A stretch of 64,000 nucleotides of DNA from Nautilus pompilius (taxonomy: Eukaryota > Mollusca > Cephalopoda > Nautilida > Nautilidae), in contig JACATO010000333.1 of NCBI GenBank assembly GCA_018389105.1, positions 1 through 64,000 of the forward strand, given 5' to 3'. The notes beneath the pieces are model-generated. The model saw nothing but the letters and a program-made list of their open reading frames with translations, was not told the DNA's origin and did not search any database. Shown here one piece after another: positions 42,201 through 52,467 of this stretch (position 1 is the stretch's first letter; each line of letters starts with the position of its first letter). A program made the position numbers and the translations under genes.

Positions 42201-45200
42201 TTATATATATATATTTTAACTTTTCCCACTTAGACATAATAACTAGGAATCAGTCCGCGAGCCGTAGTACGATTTCAGATTTTGTAATCAACAACCCTCG
42301 GGGCATTCAATGAACTGAAGACGTGAATCATGATTGATGAAAGATAGCACCGCGAGGCAGCGAATCGATGGATTTTTCTTAATCTAAAGTTAATCATGAC
42401 GGGCTTAGCGGAAAACCAATTCAGGTTCCTTCAAATAATCGTTGGCGATTCTCTTAAATCTGTTTGTTTTCTTTTTTTTCTCTTTTTGAATTCCATCAAA
42501 GATTATTCGCGCGGCACCCAGGCTGTCGATCAGTTCTGTTCGGCTTCACGTACAGGTGTAAAAAAAATACACACACAACAACAAAAGGGAAGCGCGTCGA
42601 CAGATTAATCCTAATCGCATTACGTAGTTAGTTAATCTTTGCAACTTCTGCTAAGCGAGTTAGACGTCCAAACGCCGAGTCGTCCTCGTAACTGAGAGAT
42701 GTTCGTCGAGCCGACAAAGAAGGTCTCTCTCTCATGGCGGACACCAAGGAAATGCCGTACAGCTGTTTCACGCTATGGCGATCATCAGCAACAAGCCTCC
42801 CCCGACCTGGGTGGGATCGAACCCGGTACCCTTACGGAGCTAACCCGCTACCACCTGTCCCACCGGACCGGCTCGCAACTTCTGCTGCGTGTACAGTAAA
42901 TGTTGTTTTTCTGACTTTCCGAAATTGTTCTAGGATGAACACGAAACAGAAGCCGTAAGATCGGGTAATCGAAACCGAGTTACGTTCTGCCAAAATCGCG
43001 ATTACGTTTGTTGTTCTGTGTTTTTTGTTGTTTTTTTTTAATTCTGTGTCGTAAAAAACGAAATAAGAGAAACTGTAACGAATTTTCTCTTGTTATTTTT
43101 TAAACTTTTGGTTTTCTGGGATTTTTTCCTTTATTTTTTTTAAAATGTGCAACATTGCGTTGGAAACAAGCAGGTGTCAAAGATCAGCTCTGTCGTCGAG
43201 CTATTTTATAAAATGTAGTAAAAATTTCCATCGCTTCCAAGTAGAACTTTGGAAATTTAGCAAGTAATTTCGCGTCAGGACGTCAGATTTTTGAGATATG
43301 TATAAGTAGGAATTTCACCACTAACGCTATATATATATATATTATGACTTATGTTATATGAACTATATAAAGCTTGAACAACAATATTTGGTATTCAAAT
43401 GTTTAGTGTGAAAAACATATTTGCCATGATCGGAGAACAGATGCATGAGAAAGCTTGATAGAAGTAGTATGGAAGATATGGAACGCATTTAACTTACATA
43501 GTAGGTACATTCCAAATGTCCAAAAATGTTTCAGACACTTGTTCTTGGTCTTATGTGAGGTATCAGTCTTCCTTTAGAGGAACCAACAGTAATCACCCAT
43601 CATGTTGGGATTGAATTTCACCTGATATCTACTTTGCATCACCTTTATTCTTGGTGGAACCTTTCACCCTGCTCATCACTGACAACCCCTAGATTGGTTC
43701 GAAAAAATCAAGATGCGAATGCAGAAAATGCATCTTTAGAGACATCCTGGCCCCCATTCGCTGATACGCCATTAGCATGTTTTTCCCATACTCAGCATAG
43801 TGCTCAGCTCTATATTTGCCAAGAAAGTTCTGTACAACTAAAATAAATGCTTCCCATGCTGCAGACTCCAGTGGGTTCAGTTTATTTTTTGAACCCGTCA
43901 TCACGCATGAGTTCTCGAATTTCGGGCCCAACAAAAATTCCTTCTTTGAGTTTAGCTTCACTTTGGTCATCACCAAACTTCTCTCTTAGGTACTTGAAAT
44001 CATCACCGTCTTTATTCATGGCTTTGACAAAGTTTTTTATAACTCCAAGTTTGATATGAAGTGGCGGAAGGTAGACATTCTGGGGGTCTACCAATGGCAT
44101 ATGTTGCGCATTATACTTGCCAATTATAAGTTCCTGTCGCATAGGCCAGTCTTTTCGAGTGTAACGGTTGACATCATCACGTCTGTTCCAAAGACACAAG
44201 AAACACGTGTGTTTTTTGTACCCTAGCTGCAATCCGAGGAGAGAAATAACTTTGAGATCACCACAAACTTTCCATTTATGATCCGAATAACTCGTCATTT
44301 TCAAAAGAAATTCCATCGACTCGTATGTCTCTTTCAAGCCAACTGCATGAGCTACAGGAACCGAAGGGTTTTGGTTACCATGACGTAACAGCACAGCTTT
44401 AAGGCTTAGTTTGCTACAGTCTATGAATAACCTCCATTCATCAGTCACATCCATACCCAAAAAACATGACGTCCAAGAGAAAAACGGTTTTTCAGATTTG
44501 AAATTAGAGTGCGAAATACTAAAAAGTAAGCGTGGTAGTGTTCCGGTGGCAAAATCATTGTTGTCCAGTGTTATCAGATGAGAAAACCTGTTGACCATCA
44601 TTTCATTTTAAAAGCCAGGTTTCATTGATGATATTAGTAACACAACTGTGTAGAACTATGTCCAAACGCTTACAGTCTTGTTGTTCATGAAAGTCACCAT
44701 TTAAAAGACTTCAGAGGCTATTTTATATCAGAAGAGCTGTTTCCTAGGAGTTAGTCCATCCTCTTTCTCAAGCTTCTTATCGTCAGTTGGCCATTACCAT
44801 CATTCTTACCTTGGTTACATAAAACTAAATTTTCTGTTACTTAGTCATCAAATGGGTTATTATTTATTTAGATCTCCATTTTTGTACCGACCTCTAGCAT
44901 AATTACATGGAACTCTACTGTATACATTTTCCTGTCCGTCCGACAAATGTAGGAAGTGACCATTCAGCCGTCGTGGTCCATAGGAAGTGTTGTTTACTGT
45001 ATCGTGGAGTCTCGGCCCTTAGGTTTCCAGTAACACTACGTTCTACACTGTGGCCTATAAATACTTTAGATCCAATTTGTACGTAACAGAGGTAAAGGAC
45101 CGTGGTAAAGCAACCAGTATGTGTCTATTCATTGATTTGCTTAAAAGCTTCCTTTTTACTCTTTGCTCGAGGAAAGTGAATGACAATAGAGGTCACAATG

Positions 45201-47033
45201 TCACCTACAGAATGGCCCGCTTGTAGAGACACTGTACTGGCCAGTCCACCGCCAAGAGGAAGATCAGATCCGAAGACTGTGCGGTGGAACATTACTCGCT
45301 AAATGACACCACCAAGCATGTCAGCGATCTGCACAAAAATGACATCAGCATTTCTAGTTTTGAACTGACGCCGTTTACCGGTTCCATTTCAGGGTTCAAT
45401 TTGGTCATCTAGCGGCCAGGTCCAGGCTCGCTGCTGTAGACGGTTCCGTCACGTAAAATGACAGCGGCGTCATGATCTGAGCAGCTGTGGAAAGTGGTTT
45501 TTTGGGGGGGAGGGGTTATCAGCCTTGCCAGTGGTGTTTGACAGCCCGCCAGACGGCATGTAGACAAGATTCCGCACTCGATTGTCTCATCCTGCCTCTT
45601 CTACGGCAGCGTAGTGTACTGCTTCTGAGGTTCCATCAGAACGACGCCAAAGCAAGGCGCCCGAGATTATCATGACGTCGTACAGCCCGTTTCCGGTAGC
45701 CTTTACGCATGCGCCCCAGCAAACAGATGACCACGCCAATCACCAACTTCCTGATATCACATGACCGTTCAGGAAACGCCGGCGTCTCACAACGAACTGT
45801 TTTGTGATGGGTCTTTTATCGTTTTTCTCTTAGTCTATTACTCCAGGTTTTCACCCTGCATAAAGATGCGTTTTTAAAGCGTGTCCTCGCATTTGTAACA
45901 TTCTACGCTAAACTAGGTTTTTAATGGAAAATTACCTTAAAGAAACAGAAAATATCCCGCTCTTTATTTGTGAAGTGCTTGCCTCTAGAAGAAAGGGGGT
46001 GAGGTGGATAGCTTTTTTAACAGTGAGGTCAGAAGAGCTCTTGCGTCAAAAGAGATACGAAACTAAGAAGTATATTTCTGTTATGATTAATGTATAATTC
46101 AAAAATAAGGTGTTTTTTTTTCCTTTGTTTGCGTTTCCCTTGTTGCTGTTGTTCTGATTATTTATTCAAGTTTACCTGTGTAAAAGACGAAGTAGAAAGC
46201 TCCAAATCACTTTTATATTCGTGAATGTCGTCGAAAATAAAGAGACCGGTGCTAGAGTCTATTTATTACTGGTGAAAGCCGCTGAAACCGTTTTCTCAAC
46301 TTTCCTTGCAACCCAGTTACCGGTGCCAATGCTGTTGTCTTCATCTTTTTCGCCTTTGTTAGTTGAACTGCTGTCCTCACAGCTTTCTTCATCACTTTCG
46401 TTATCGCCGTCTTAATAGCTGCCGTTGAGGGAGGATGTAGGAGGGGGGGGTCCCCTACAGACACTTCCACAGGGAACCGCGGATGATCGAGATGCCTGGA
46501 AGGGAGGAACTGTTTCGACCAAAGCCACCGCTGGACGAAGACAGGGCGCGGAGAAGACGCGCCTTTCCCTTTAAACGTTTTGACACGAAAAACGAAAGAA
46601 AAGAAAAAGCAAAATTGCAGACATAGTGAATGCGGAACTGCGAGCGAACGTCAGTCGTTAGAGAACTTATTGTTGGTTTTTTTTCCCTTAACCCCTCCCC
46701 CACAAATTCTCAGGGCTCCGTCACCAAGCTCGGCGCAAGACCCTTCCGGCGAGGGGCACCGCGTCAACGTCCCCCTCGAGAAGAGAGACTGCGCCTTTAT
46801 CTCCCTTTCCGTCACCGATCCCCTACCGCATAAATCTGCAGAAAGCAAAAGTTTCGTTACCCCCGGCATGATGACCGTCTCCACGTCTCGGAAGATGTCC
46901 TCCCACGCCTCGCCGCTTTCGGGCGCCGACTCCGGGATTAGGTGACGCATGTACCCCGCCGACACGTCCGGGAAAACTCGACGGGATCGGATGTCTTTTA
47001 GATAGTCCGCTATGTAATCCACCATTTCTTTAC
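12066..47033 (-). CDS. HDC: Histidine decarboxylase-type group II PLP decarboxylase, 12 exons joined, N-terminus missing
   Basis: This enzyme decarboxylates L-histidine to histamine using pyridoxal phosphate in the cytosol. Twelve minus-strand exons join without a phase conflict (2006 nt, 668 residues plus stop); all introns are GT-AG. Residue 1 aligns with Gly11 of human HDC and the offset of ten holds at every key site: His184 (ring-stacking, human His194), Asp263 (PLP pyridine nitrogen, Asp273), Lys295 in NPSKWMM (Schiff base, Lys305), Tyr324 on the catalytic loop (Tyr334) and Ser344 (Ser354). Residues 405 to about 450 finish the fold (HMVPAS, then IRFTVTSQ). The tail to residue 668 is lineage-specific except for a [14 protein letters not shown] motif also typical of invertebrate tyrosine decarboxylases. 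The family is certain; HDC rather than tyrosine or DOPA decarboxylase rests mainly on Ser344 and overall similarity. The missing first exon should code about ten residues. The nearest minus-strand AATAAA beyond the stop is at 10872-10877, so the 3-prime UTR end is unsure. Confidence 0.88.
12861..17130 (-). other. HDC: HDC intron (4.3 kb) with one SINE
   Basis: AT-rich intron between exons 11 and 12. Apart from a SINE head near 13678-13745 I see no structure or coding sequence. Confidence 0.75.
13650..13745 (-). mobile_element. tRNA-derived SINE head
   Basis: On the minus strand an A box (GTGGCTCAGTGGT, 13725-13737) is followed by a B box-like GGGCTCGAATTC (13678-13689). The head GCGCGGTGGCTCAGTGGTAA is typical of tRNA-derived SINEs. 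The body end is not defined. Confidence 0.6.
17131..17232 (-). CDS. HDC: HDC recognised exon 11 (residues 371-404)
   Basis: It encodes [29 protein letters not shown], the start of the C-terminal small domain. It is 102 nt, phase 0 at both ends, acceptor TTTTAG, donor GTAAGT. Confidence 0.95.
17874..17972 (-). CDS. HDC: HDC recognised exon 10 with substrate-specificity serine (residues 338-370)
   Basis: It encodes [20 protein letters not shown] and [13 protein letters not shown]. Ser344 matches human HDC Ser354, which is glycine in DOPA decarboxylase and is reported to set substrate choice. It is 99 nt, phase 0 at both ends, acceptor CTAAAG, donor GTGAGT. Confidence 0.95.
18627..18646 (-). 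CDS. HDC: HDC recognised exon 9, 20-nt microexon (residues 331-337)
   Basis: Only 20 nt long, it encodes GAAIDYM, matching GVATDFM of human HDC at exactly the expected place between the catalytic loop and HWQ. The acceptor is TTTTCTAG and the donor is GTGAGT. Without it the next exon is read out of frame. The exact fit in phase, length and residues makes chance unlikely. Confidence 0.9.
19605..19760 (-). repeat. HDC: Fourfold tandem repeat of an exon end and its 5-prime splice site
   Basis: Four units of 38-40 bp lie head to tail: 19721-19760, 19681-19720, 19643-19680 and 19605-19642. On the minus strand each reads roughly ATCTGAAACATGATAACA followed by a donor-like GTAAGT, GTAAGT, GTGAAT and GTAAGT. 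The first unit contains the end of HDC exon 8 and its used donor; the other three lie in the intron. Use of the second donor would read into an in-frame TGA 15 codons past the normal splice point at most. The copies have diverged, so the duplication is not recent. Confidence 0.9.
19729..19799 (-). CDS. HDC: HDC recognised exon 8 with the catalytic-loop tyrosine (residues 307-330)
   Basis: It encodes [20 protein letters not shown] and then DNT, the flexible loop that closes over the active site of the partner subunit; Tyr324 matches the protonating Tyr334 of human HDC. It is 71 nt, completes Trp307 and ends with one base of Gly331. Its last bases and its donor GTAAGT form the first unit of a fourfold tandem repeat that runs on into the intron. 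Confidence 0.93.
20947..21109 (-). CDS. HDC: HDC recognised exon 7 with the PLP lysine (residues 253-306)
   Basis: It holds HIDAAYAG with Asp263, which contacts the PLP nitrogen, and FNPSKWMM with Lys295, which forms the internal aldimine. It is 163 nt, starts by completing Cys253 and ends with TG of Trp307. Acceptor GCAG, donor GTAAGT. Confidence 0.96.
22035..22101 (-). CDS. HDC: HDC recognised exon 6 (residues 231-252)
   Basis: It encodes [15 protein letters not shown] followed by VGPI, a hallmark of animal HDC and DOPA decarboxylase. It is 67 nt, begins in phase 0 and ends after one base of a cysteine codon. Acceptor TTTCAG, donor GTAAGC. Confidence 0.95.
22206..22320 (-). mobile_element. 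Possible tRNA-derived SINE fragment
   Basis: A B box-like GGACTCGAATCCCGG is present on the minus strand near 22278-22292 in GC-rich sequence, with only a poor A box upstream. It lies inside an HDC intron just beyond exon 6. It may be a decayed SINE or chance. Confidence 0.3.
24221..24277. repeat. (ATT)n microsatellite
   Basis: About 19 uninterrupted ATT units in an HDC intron. Confidence 0.95.
24373..24516 (-). CDS. HDC: HDC recognised exon 5 (residues 183-230)
   Basis: It starts AHSSVEKA, whose His184 stacks on the PLP ring in this family (human His194), and continues through [15 protein letters not shown] and DGLIPFY. It is 144 nt, phase 0 at both ends, acceptor CCAG, donor GTGAGT. Confidence 0.95.
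25077..25211 (-). CDS. HDC: HDC recognised exon 4 (residues 138-182)
   Basis: It begins with [15 protein letters not shown], which matches the S/T-x-x-S phosphate-binding stretch of the family, and ends [10 protein letters not shown]. The variable middle (about 20 residues) is typical of the family. It is 135 nt, phase 0, acceptor GACAG, donor GTGAGC. A second in-register AG lies six bases inside the exon (ACGACAG), so a two-residue NAGNAG-like shift is conceivable. Confidence 0.94.
26957..27302. repeat. (TTAG)n tetranucleotide array
   Basis: About 345 bp of GTTA/TTAG units with many TTAGC variants, followed by a short TTTG run to about 27324. It is not a telomere repeat (no TTAGGG). Confidence 0.95.
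28738..29122. repeat. GA-rich low-complexity array
   Basis: Purine-only stretch of GAGA with recurrent GATGCAGAGA and GATGGAGAG motifs. It gives long open frames on both strands which are artefacts of composition. Confidence 0.95.
29938..30382. repeat. 30-bp tandem array, 15 copies
   Basis: Fifteen near-identical units, each with GTCGGAGAACACAGATCTAA, run from 29938 to 30382. Two changes stand out: one unit near 30028 has lost four bases and one near 30279 has A to G. Each unit carries a BglII site (AGATCT). The unit length is a multiple of three, so a ten-residue motif ([10 protein letters not shown]) repeats on the plus strand and another on the minus strand. It lies in an HDC intron and has no gene context, so I read it as a minisatellite. 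Confidence 0.97.
30868..30897. repeat. (ACG)n microsatellite
   Basis: About nine ACG units in a CpG-rich 400-bp stretch inside an HDC intron. Confidence 0.85.
31414..31536 (-). CDS. HDC: HDC recognised exon 3 (residues 97-137)
   Basis: It encodes [10 protein letters not shown] (PLP-domain start), then [12 protein letters not shown] and the glycine-rich GGGVIQ that precedes the PLP phosphate-binding TTAS segment. It is 123 nt, phase 0 at both ends, with acceptor CCTAG. Its donor is GTTTAA, poor outside the GT, unlike the strong donors of most other exons. Confidence 0.94.
32064..32177 (-). CDS. HDC: HDC recognised exon 2 (residues 59-96)
   Basis: It encodes the substrate-entry segment [14 protein letters not shown] followed by [11 protein letters not shown] and LGFTW, nearly identical to animal HDC and DOPA decarboxylase. 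It is 114 nt and in phase 0 at both ends, with acceptor TTTCAG and donor GTGAGT. A hAT transposon lies only 377 bp away in the upstream intron. Confidence 0.95.
32554..35842 (-). mobile_element. Decayed hAT-superfamily DNA transposon
   Basis: A 3.3 kb element bounded by inverted ends: left CAGGGCCGGCGCCCTAGGC, and on the right the complement of GAGGGCCGGTGCTACC, with CGCCTAGGGCGC further in. The 8-bp flanks (TATACTTA and TATGTATA) are only partly alike, as expected for an old insertion. Inside, on the minus strand, are remains of one transposase. It sits in an HDC intron in the same orientation as HDC. Confidence 0.85.
33019..35530 (-). pseudogene. hAT transposase, ZMYM1-like with TTF-type zinc finger, frameshifted
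   Basis: The pieces lie in family order. Near 35520 is an N-terminal [20 protein letters not shown] region. Near 35100-34970 is a TTF-type finger part ([20 protein letters not shown], then a frameshift, then FCFCCKLFS). At 34453-34866 is the part with [11 protein letters not shown] and [20 protein letters not shown]. At 33798-34001 is [19 protein letters not shown], and at 33019-33381 is the hAT dimerisation domain ([40 protein letters not shown]). Several stops and frame changes break it, notably around 34010-34450, so it cannot make a full transposase. Such proteins are annotated as zinc finger MYM-type 1-like in many animals. Confidence 0.88.
42690..42885 (-). mobile_element. tRNA-derived SINE
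   Basis: On the minus strand the head GAGCCGGTCCGGTGGG leads to an A box (TGGTAGCGGGTTAGC, 42839-42853) and a B box (GGGTTCGATCCC, 42813-42824), then a non-tRNA body. The head differs from that of the SINE at 8.7 kb, so it may be another family. Ends are approximate. Confidence 0.75.
43540..44601 (-). pseudogene. Decayed gene of a multicopy, transposon-associated protein family
   Basis: A 239-codon frame (44601-43882) reads [73 protein letters not shown] and [16 protein letters not shown]. After a frame change it continues at 43976-43689 with [20 protein letters not shown] and [15 protein letters not shown], then after another change with [13 protein letters not shown] and MMGDYCWFL to about 43540. 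I recall this as a family present in many copies in invertebrate genomes and usually left unnamed; whether it is a transposase itself is unknown. The breaks show this copy is dead. No terminal repeats were found. Confidence 0.75.
46861..47033 (-). CDS. HDC: HDC recognised exon 1 (residues 1-58)
   Basis: This exon carries the N-terminal helical segment that mediates dimer packing in the family. It reads [12 protein letters not shown], then a PDV.GY motif, an LPESAP-like motif (LIPESAP) and IMPG, all in the order of animal HDC. The acceptor is GCAG at 47034-47037 and the donor is GTAACG. The first two bases complete a glycine codon whose first base lies in an upstream exon, so this is not the start exon. 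Confidence 0.93.
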
Positions 47034-49803
47034 CTGCAAAAACGAAATGACGTCAGAACGGTGAGAAGGCGGAGGACCCTTTTATTATACTTTTTTCTTT
47101 TTTTAGGAAATGCGTAACTGAGCCCCGTAACGTGGGAGCGAAACATCAACAACCTTAAACAGCGACCGTGGTCGGAACCGGGAATAATATCTGACCAACA
47201 ACCGGAGATCGGAAGTAACAGAATCCTCCGCAGACATAACCGTCACGCAGCGATGCCAACCGATATGGAGATAATTAATCGGATTAACCTGTAAAATACA
47301 AAACTTGCTTGTGAAAACATATCGCGGCGCACTGACGGTTCCGGAAGTCCGTCTACTTTCAATTAGGAAACTTACCGTTGTTTCCAAAACACCGTAACGC
47401 CTATCGCAGAACACTATCCGCAATCGTGACGTAACGGGAACCCCCCCCACTGGGCTTATCTGGTACTTAAGCATCCCTGAGTTTAACGTTTACGAAGAAT
47501 TGGTTATCGTTTTTTTTTGTTACTTTTGCACGGCTAAGGTCTCTTGCCTAAAAACGTGTTCGATTTGCGTCACAAGATGGGCGCGTGTTCTTGAATGACT
47601 GGAAGCAAAGTTTGGCCTGATGTGTTATTTTATCTGGCTTGTTCCAAACTTTTAATCGGGTCCAAAGCTACAGACAAAATTAGGGGAGGATTAGCACTTC
47701 TTAAACTAAATTATTCTTTTACCAACGAAGTCTTACAGAGGTGTTTCCGGTGGGTTATTTCTTCCTCCCCCAACATCGAGGAGAAGCGAACGGTGGAGCT
47801 AAGAGACGAATTACCAAAAGGAAAATCAAATCAGCCTATCGAGAAGAAACTGAAACAAATATGGTTTGACAAGCGACCAAGAAGCGCTCTGCTGACGAGC
47901 AGGATGGTGTCACAATAGATACATTTCAAACGGATAACAGAATTAAAGCAGCCAAAACCGCCACACGTCAGTCACGGTCCCGGTAAGTAAATTGATACTT
48001 TTTTTCCCTTGGCCTGTTAGCTTAACTTAGACTCTTTATTAATATTCATTTTTTTAGTGTTATGTTAGAACAACAACAACGAAAAAGGATTTAAACAGAG
48101 AGAAAAATTATAAAAAGCAGTTAAATTTCACCAAGAATCGGCAACAACCATAAGTTTTCATTTTAAAAAAAATTATCAATTTTTGTTACTAATCGAAATT
48201 TAAATAAAATTTTTTTGAACCTTAAAAAAAAAAAAACTTGCCATTCCTATATTTACACATAACCGAACTCCCTTTTGTTTTTTTATCCCTCAGCAATTTC
48301 AGATTTAAGAGCACTGATATAAACGTGCGGGACACAGACAATCAGTTCTGCCTGAGTAAGGTTAGAGATAAAGAATTAGAGCAGATCAAGAAACATTAAT
48401 AGTAAAACTAAAACAATAGTTAGGGACGAGACTTCTGTCTGTTAATAGGGCACTTATCATGGAGATCCCTATTTTGCGCCCCCCGGGGGGGGGGGGAGAT
48501 TTTATGTTTCACTGATGATGAATGGACCGTCTACTACAGAGTATAAAAACCTGGAATATATTTTAAATGTGACTGCGAAAGTAGCGACCTCTACAGTGGC
48601 TATCGACGACTCGCGCTTCAAATTTCGACCCATTTCTATCTCATGAATCATCTGATCTTTGACATTTAGTCCGTTTTAGGAAGCTCTTCTCCAGGATAAT
48701 TAATGTTGTTATTTAAAAAAAAAAAAAAAGAAAAGGAAAAGGGGAGGGGACATTGATTTGTGAGCAATCTCTTCGTCAGTCTGACAATCTTGATTGGCTT
48801 CGTCGCTACGTCATCATCCAAGTCGATCGCCGACCATGAGGGCATTAGAGAGGTGAATTAATTGTCTTGTATTACGAATTTGTACTTGCTCAAGACCGCT
48901 TCCGTGACATGGTTTTAAAAGAAGAATTAGGAGGAAAGAAATGACAGGGGGGATTTAGATTTTAGCATTACAACCGCGAAGGTGACAGCAGTTTTAATGA
49001 GACGCGTCGCTGGAAAAACGGAACTATATATATATATATATATAGCCTGACCTGGAACACCAGCCGGGTGGAGAAGAAAGCTGCGTGACACCGGGAAAAT
49101 GTTTGTCACTAGTGACAAAGCTCCCGGTCCTCTCCGACGACCCTAATCGAAAAAAAGTGGTGTCCAAGGAATAGCGTCGATGGCGAGACGACAAAAAGGA
49201 GTGTTAACAAAATATTTTTTAAAAAAAAAGCAAACACAATCCAGAAACAATAAATTGTTGTCCGTCGATACTTCGAAGACCGCCATCTTGTTGGTTGTTG
49301 TTTTTTTTGTTTTTATTTTTAGCTCTTATGAAGTGAAAGTAGAATCCATACAAACGAAGCATGCGCAGTTATCAGTTATGACGTACACAATTTTTTGTGC
49401 TCTTCTTGACAGGAGAGTTGTAGCGTAACGCAATACTCACTTGAAAAGTGTCGCGTATTTATTAAACTTAAAAACTTTCTAGAAATTAATGACACTGCAT
49501 ATGTAAGTTGTTACAGAAATTGCTTTTAGTTACGAAGAAAACTCATTCATTTTATTTACGAAATTTAAAAAAAAAAAAAGAAATTTTTTCTTGTTTTATT
49601 TTACTTTATTTATCCATGATTTTGCTAATATTTAAAATCGAACCTGTTTATCAGGGGACCTCATTTTGTGGCTGAATTTAATGGTGGATTGCGATTCCAA
49701 CCGTTAATGAAACCGTCAAAAAGACCACGTGATCTCGCCAAACGTATAAGACGAGTTAAAACCTTTCGCAGATTCAGTGATGCTCTCAGTCGTTAAATAC
49801 ACA

Positions 49804-49804
<1 letters not shown>

Positions 49805-49876
<72 letters not shown>
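49805..49876. repeat. (ATT)n microsatellite
   Basis: About 24 units, followed by a short GAAGAAG run. On the other strand it reads as poly-asparagine, which is not real coding. Confidence 0.95.
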
Positions 49877-50759
49877 GAAGAAGAAGAAGAAAGTTCTTCG
49901 ATCCGTCTCGTAAAACATGACAATTTAAGTAAACGTCCTTGATAAAGTCATTCAGGATGATAAAATCTGATACCCTGATAAGGTGAGAACAGCACCTGTC
50001 GGCTACGAGTTCCAGGTAAATGTAGTTATAGTTGTAACGGATCACAAATAGCTGCACCGGCAACGATCAGATCGAGTTAATTCATAGCGCTGAAGGGTTA
50101 CCATTATTAAGAGCGTTTTTCGTTTTGATGAGGCGTTTCGATTTTGAATTAGCCCCAGTGCTTTCTTATTGATTTTAGCTGGGCTATACTAAAACACGCC
50201 ACTAATTGGAAATCGGATTGACGAACGTTGCTAACGAGGCGTGTGAATGACCAGAGAATGGCACAAAGTATTTTATCGTGCATCTCATTGAAAATGACGA
50301 ACGACAGTGAAAACGAACAGAAATATCTTGTAATTACTCTCGCCTCTCCTTTCTATCCGAGCACTGAGATGTGATAAAGCCATCCCAGCAGGACGTTCGT
50401 CTGGAACTTTATGGTTTCCGGCGTTAAAATGCTAGAAAGGGGCACTGGCCGATTTATACAATAAACCGTCTTTGTGACTTCGGCTTGCAATCTCACAGAG
50501 TTTGTCTTTGTGCTCGGAATTTTTTTTTTTTTTAAGTCTTTACAATAATGTGAAACATTTATCTTCTGTCCTATAACGTCCAACCTGCGCCAGCTTCTGA
50601 CGACTCCTTTCAAGTAAAGTTGTAGGGGTGTTTTGTTGTTGTTTTAATAAAAAGGAAAAGATTTGTGGTTAGAAGACCGCCTGGATCGTCTGCCGTACTG
50701 TCAGGAGCAGGCTGCGCAGACTGATAAAGCGCCGGACCTTTCTTTTCCTCATGTATGAG

Positions 50760-50838
<79 letters not shown>

Positions 50839-51055
50839 TGGGAAGATGGAGATGAAGCGAGAGAGTTGGAGAGAGAAGAAAAAGATGTAGAGGAGATGGG
50901 AGATGGAGATGAAGAGAGAGAGGGAGGGAGAGAGAGAGAGAGAGAGAGTTGGAGAGAGAAGGAGAGATGTAGAGGAGATGGGAAGATGGAGATGGAGAGG
51001 AGAGCGAGAGAGTTGGAGAGAGAAGAAAAAGATGTAGAGGAGATGGGAAGATAGA

Positions 51056-51104
<49 letters not shown>

Positions 51105-51306
51105 AGAGAGAGAGAGAGCGAGATGGAGAGAGAGAGAGAGAGAGTTGGAGAGAGAAGAGAGAGATGTAGAGGAGATGGGAAGATAGAGATGGAGAGAGAG
51201 AGATGTAGAGGAGATGGGAAGATGGAGATGAAGCGAGAGAGTTGGAAAGAGAAGAGAAAGATGTAGAGGAGATGGGAAGATGGAGATGGAGAGAGAGAGA
51301 GAGAGT
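50760..51306. repeat. GA-rich minisatellite
   Basis: Starts as a pure AG run of about 60 bp, then units containing GATGTAGAGGAGATGGGAAG, GATGGAGATG and GAGAGAGTTGGAGAGAGAAG recur at least five times. Open frames on both strands are artefacts. Confidence 0.95.
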
Positions 51307-52218
51307 CAAATCCATCAAAGTCCCTTCTAGATGAAGTTCACTTTGCGTGTCGCGGAAGTCTTTGAGGTTTGCTTTTATTAGCCCACAAAAATCAGGTGTT
51401 TTATCCGAGCTTTTCGATTTACCAGTATTCCCCCCCCCCGACAATTCGACATCGAGGGCATGTCGCTGCGTGTTTATAGGATGTTAATTATTAAACTTAA
51501 TATCAGATAAATCGATATTTTCTCTCCAGTAGAACGAGATCTGTGTCTGATGTCCGTGATTAGCGAATTTATCGTAGTGCTACCCATTTTTTTTTCCTTT
51601 TGTTTTCTTTTTAATCTTCAGCTTTTGAACGATGACAAAGCAGCATTTAATGCCGCAAATAAACCGAACAGGTTGTTGTTGTTGTTGTTGTTTCTCTTAT
51701 CTAAATATTAACCGTAATAATTACTGAAGAAAGTCTTAGAGACGCAAAAAATTTTTTTTTTTAATAGTGAAAAATAAGCATAAATAACCAAACAAATGTA
51801 AAATATCAGACGAAAGAGATGCTGTCTGAGCACGAACTATTTTAATCGGAAGACTGGGGAATTCTTTGTCTGGGGTTCCAGGCAAACACTCAGAGAACTT
51901 GTCCGACCTCCTAAATAGTTTCTTTCTCTTTTTTTGGATTAGATTAATCATCGATCTGAAATATATCGATGAAGATATCTTAGATTTTTAAAACGATTTG
52001 TATAGGACGGTGGAATAAGCAAATATGCCAAAGGGGGTAATGGAAGGAGTTTCTAACCGTTTTTGGAAAGGCTACCTTGTATCAAAGAATGTAGAGAACG
52101 GGTCTGATATACGGCAGCGATTTGTCTTCCAGTGAATGGAATGGAATAGAACTATAATCGCGTTATTCTGTACCCTAAATATATCACCATCCGGTCGGTG
52201 GTGTGTCCTTAGCGACAG

Positions 52219-52467
<249 letters not shown>

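Larger units (their letters stand above)
32178..46860 (-). other. HDC: HDC intron (14.7 kb) with transposons
   Basis: The longest recognised intron, between exons 1 and 2. It contains the hAT element, a SINE and a decayed transposon-associated gene. The stretches 35843-42690 and 44760-46860 show only AT-rich sequence and small simple repeats. A 66-codon minus-strand open frame at 41391-41591 has plausible protein composition but no support. Confidence 0.7.

Noticed and set aside
47595..47918. Plus-strand frame of 107 codons near HDC exon 1
   Set aside because: No recognisable motif, no splice support and antisense to the HDC upstream region; not enough to call a gene.
50749..51444. 231-codon minus-strand frame rich in Ser and Leu
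   Set aside because: Translation of the GA-rich minisatellite.
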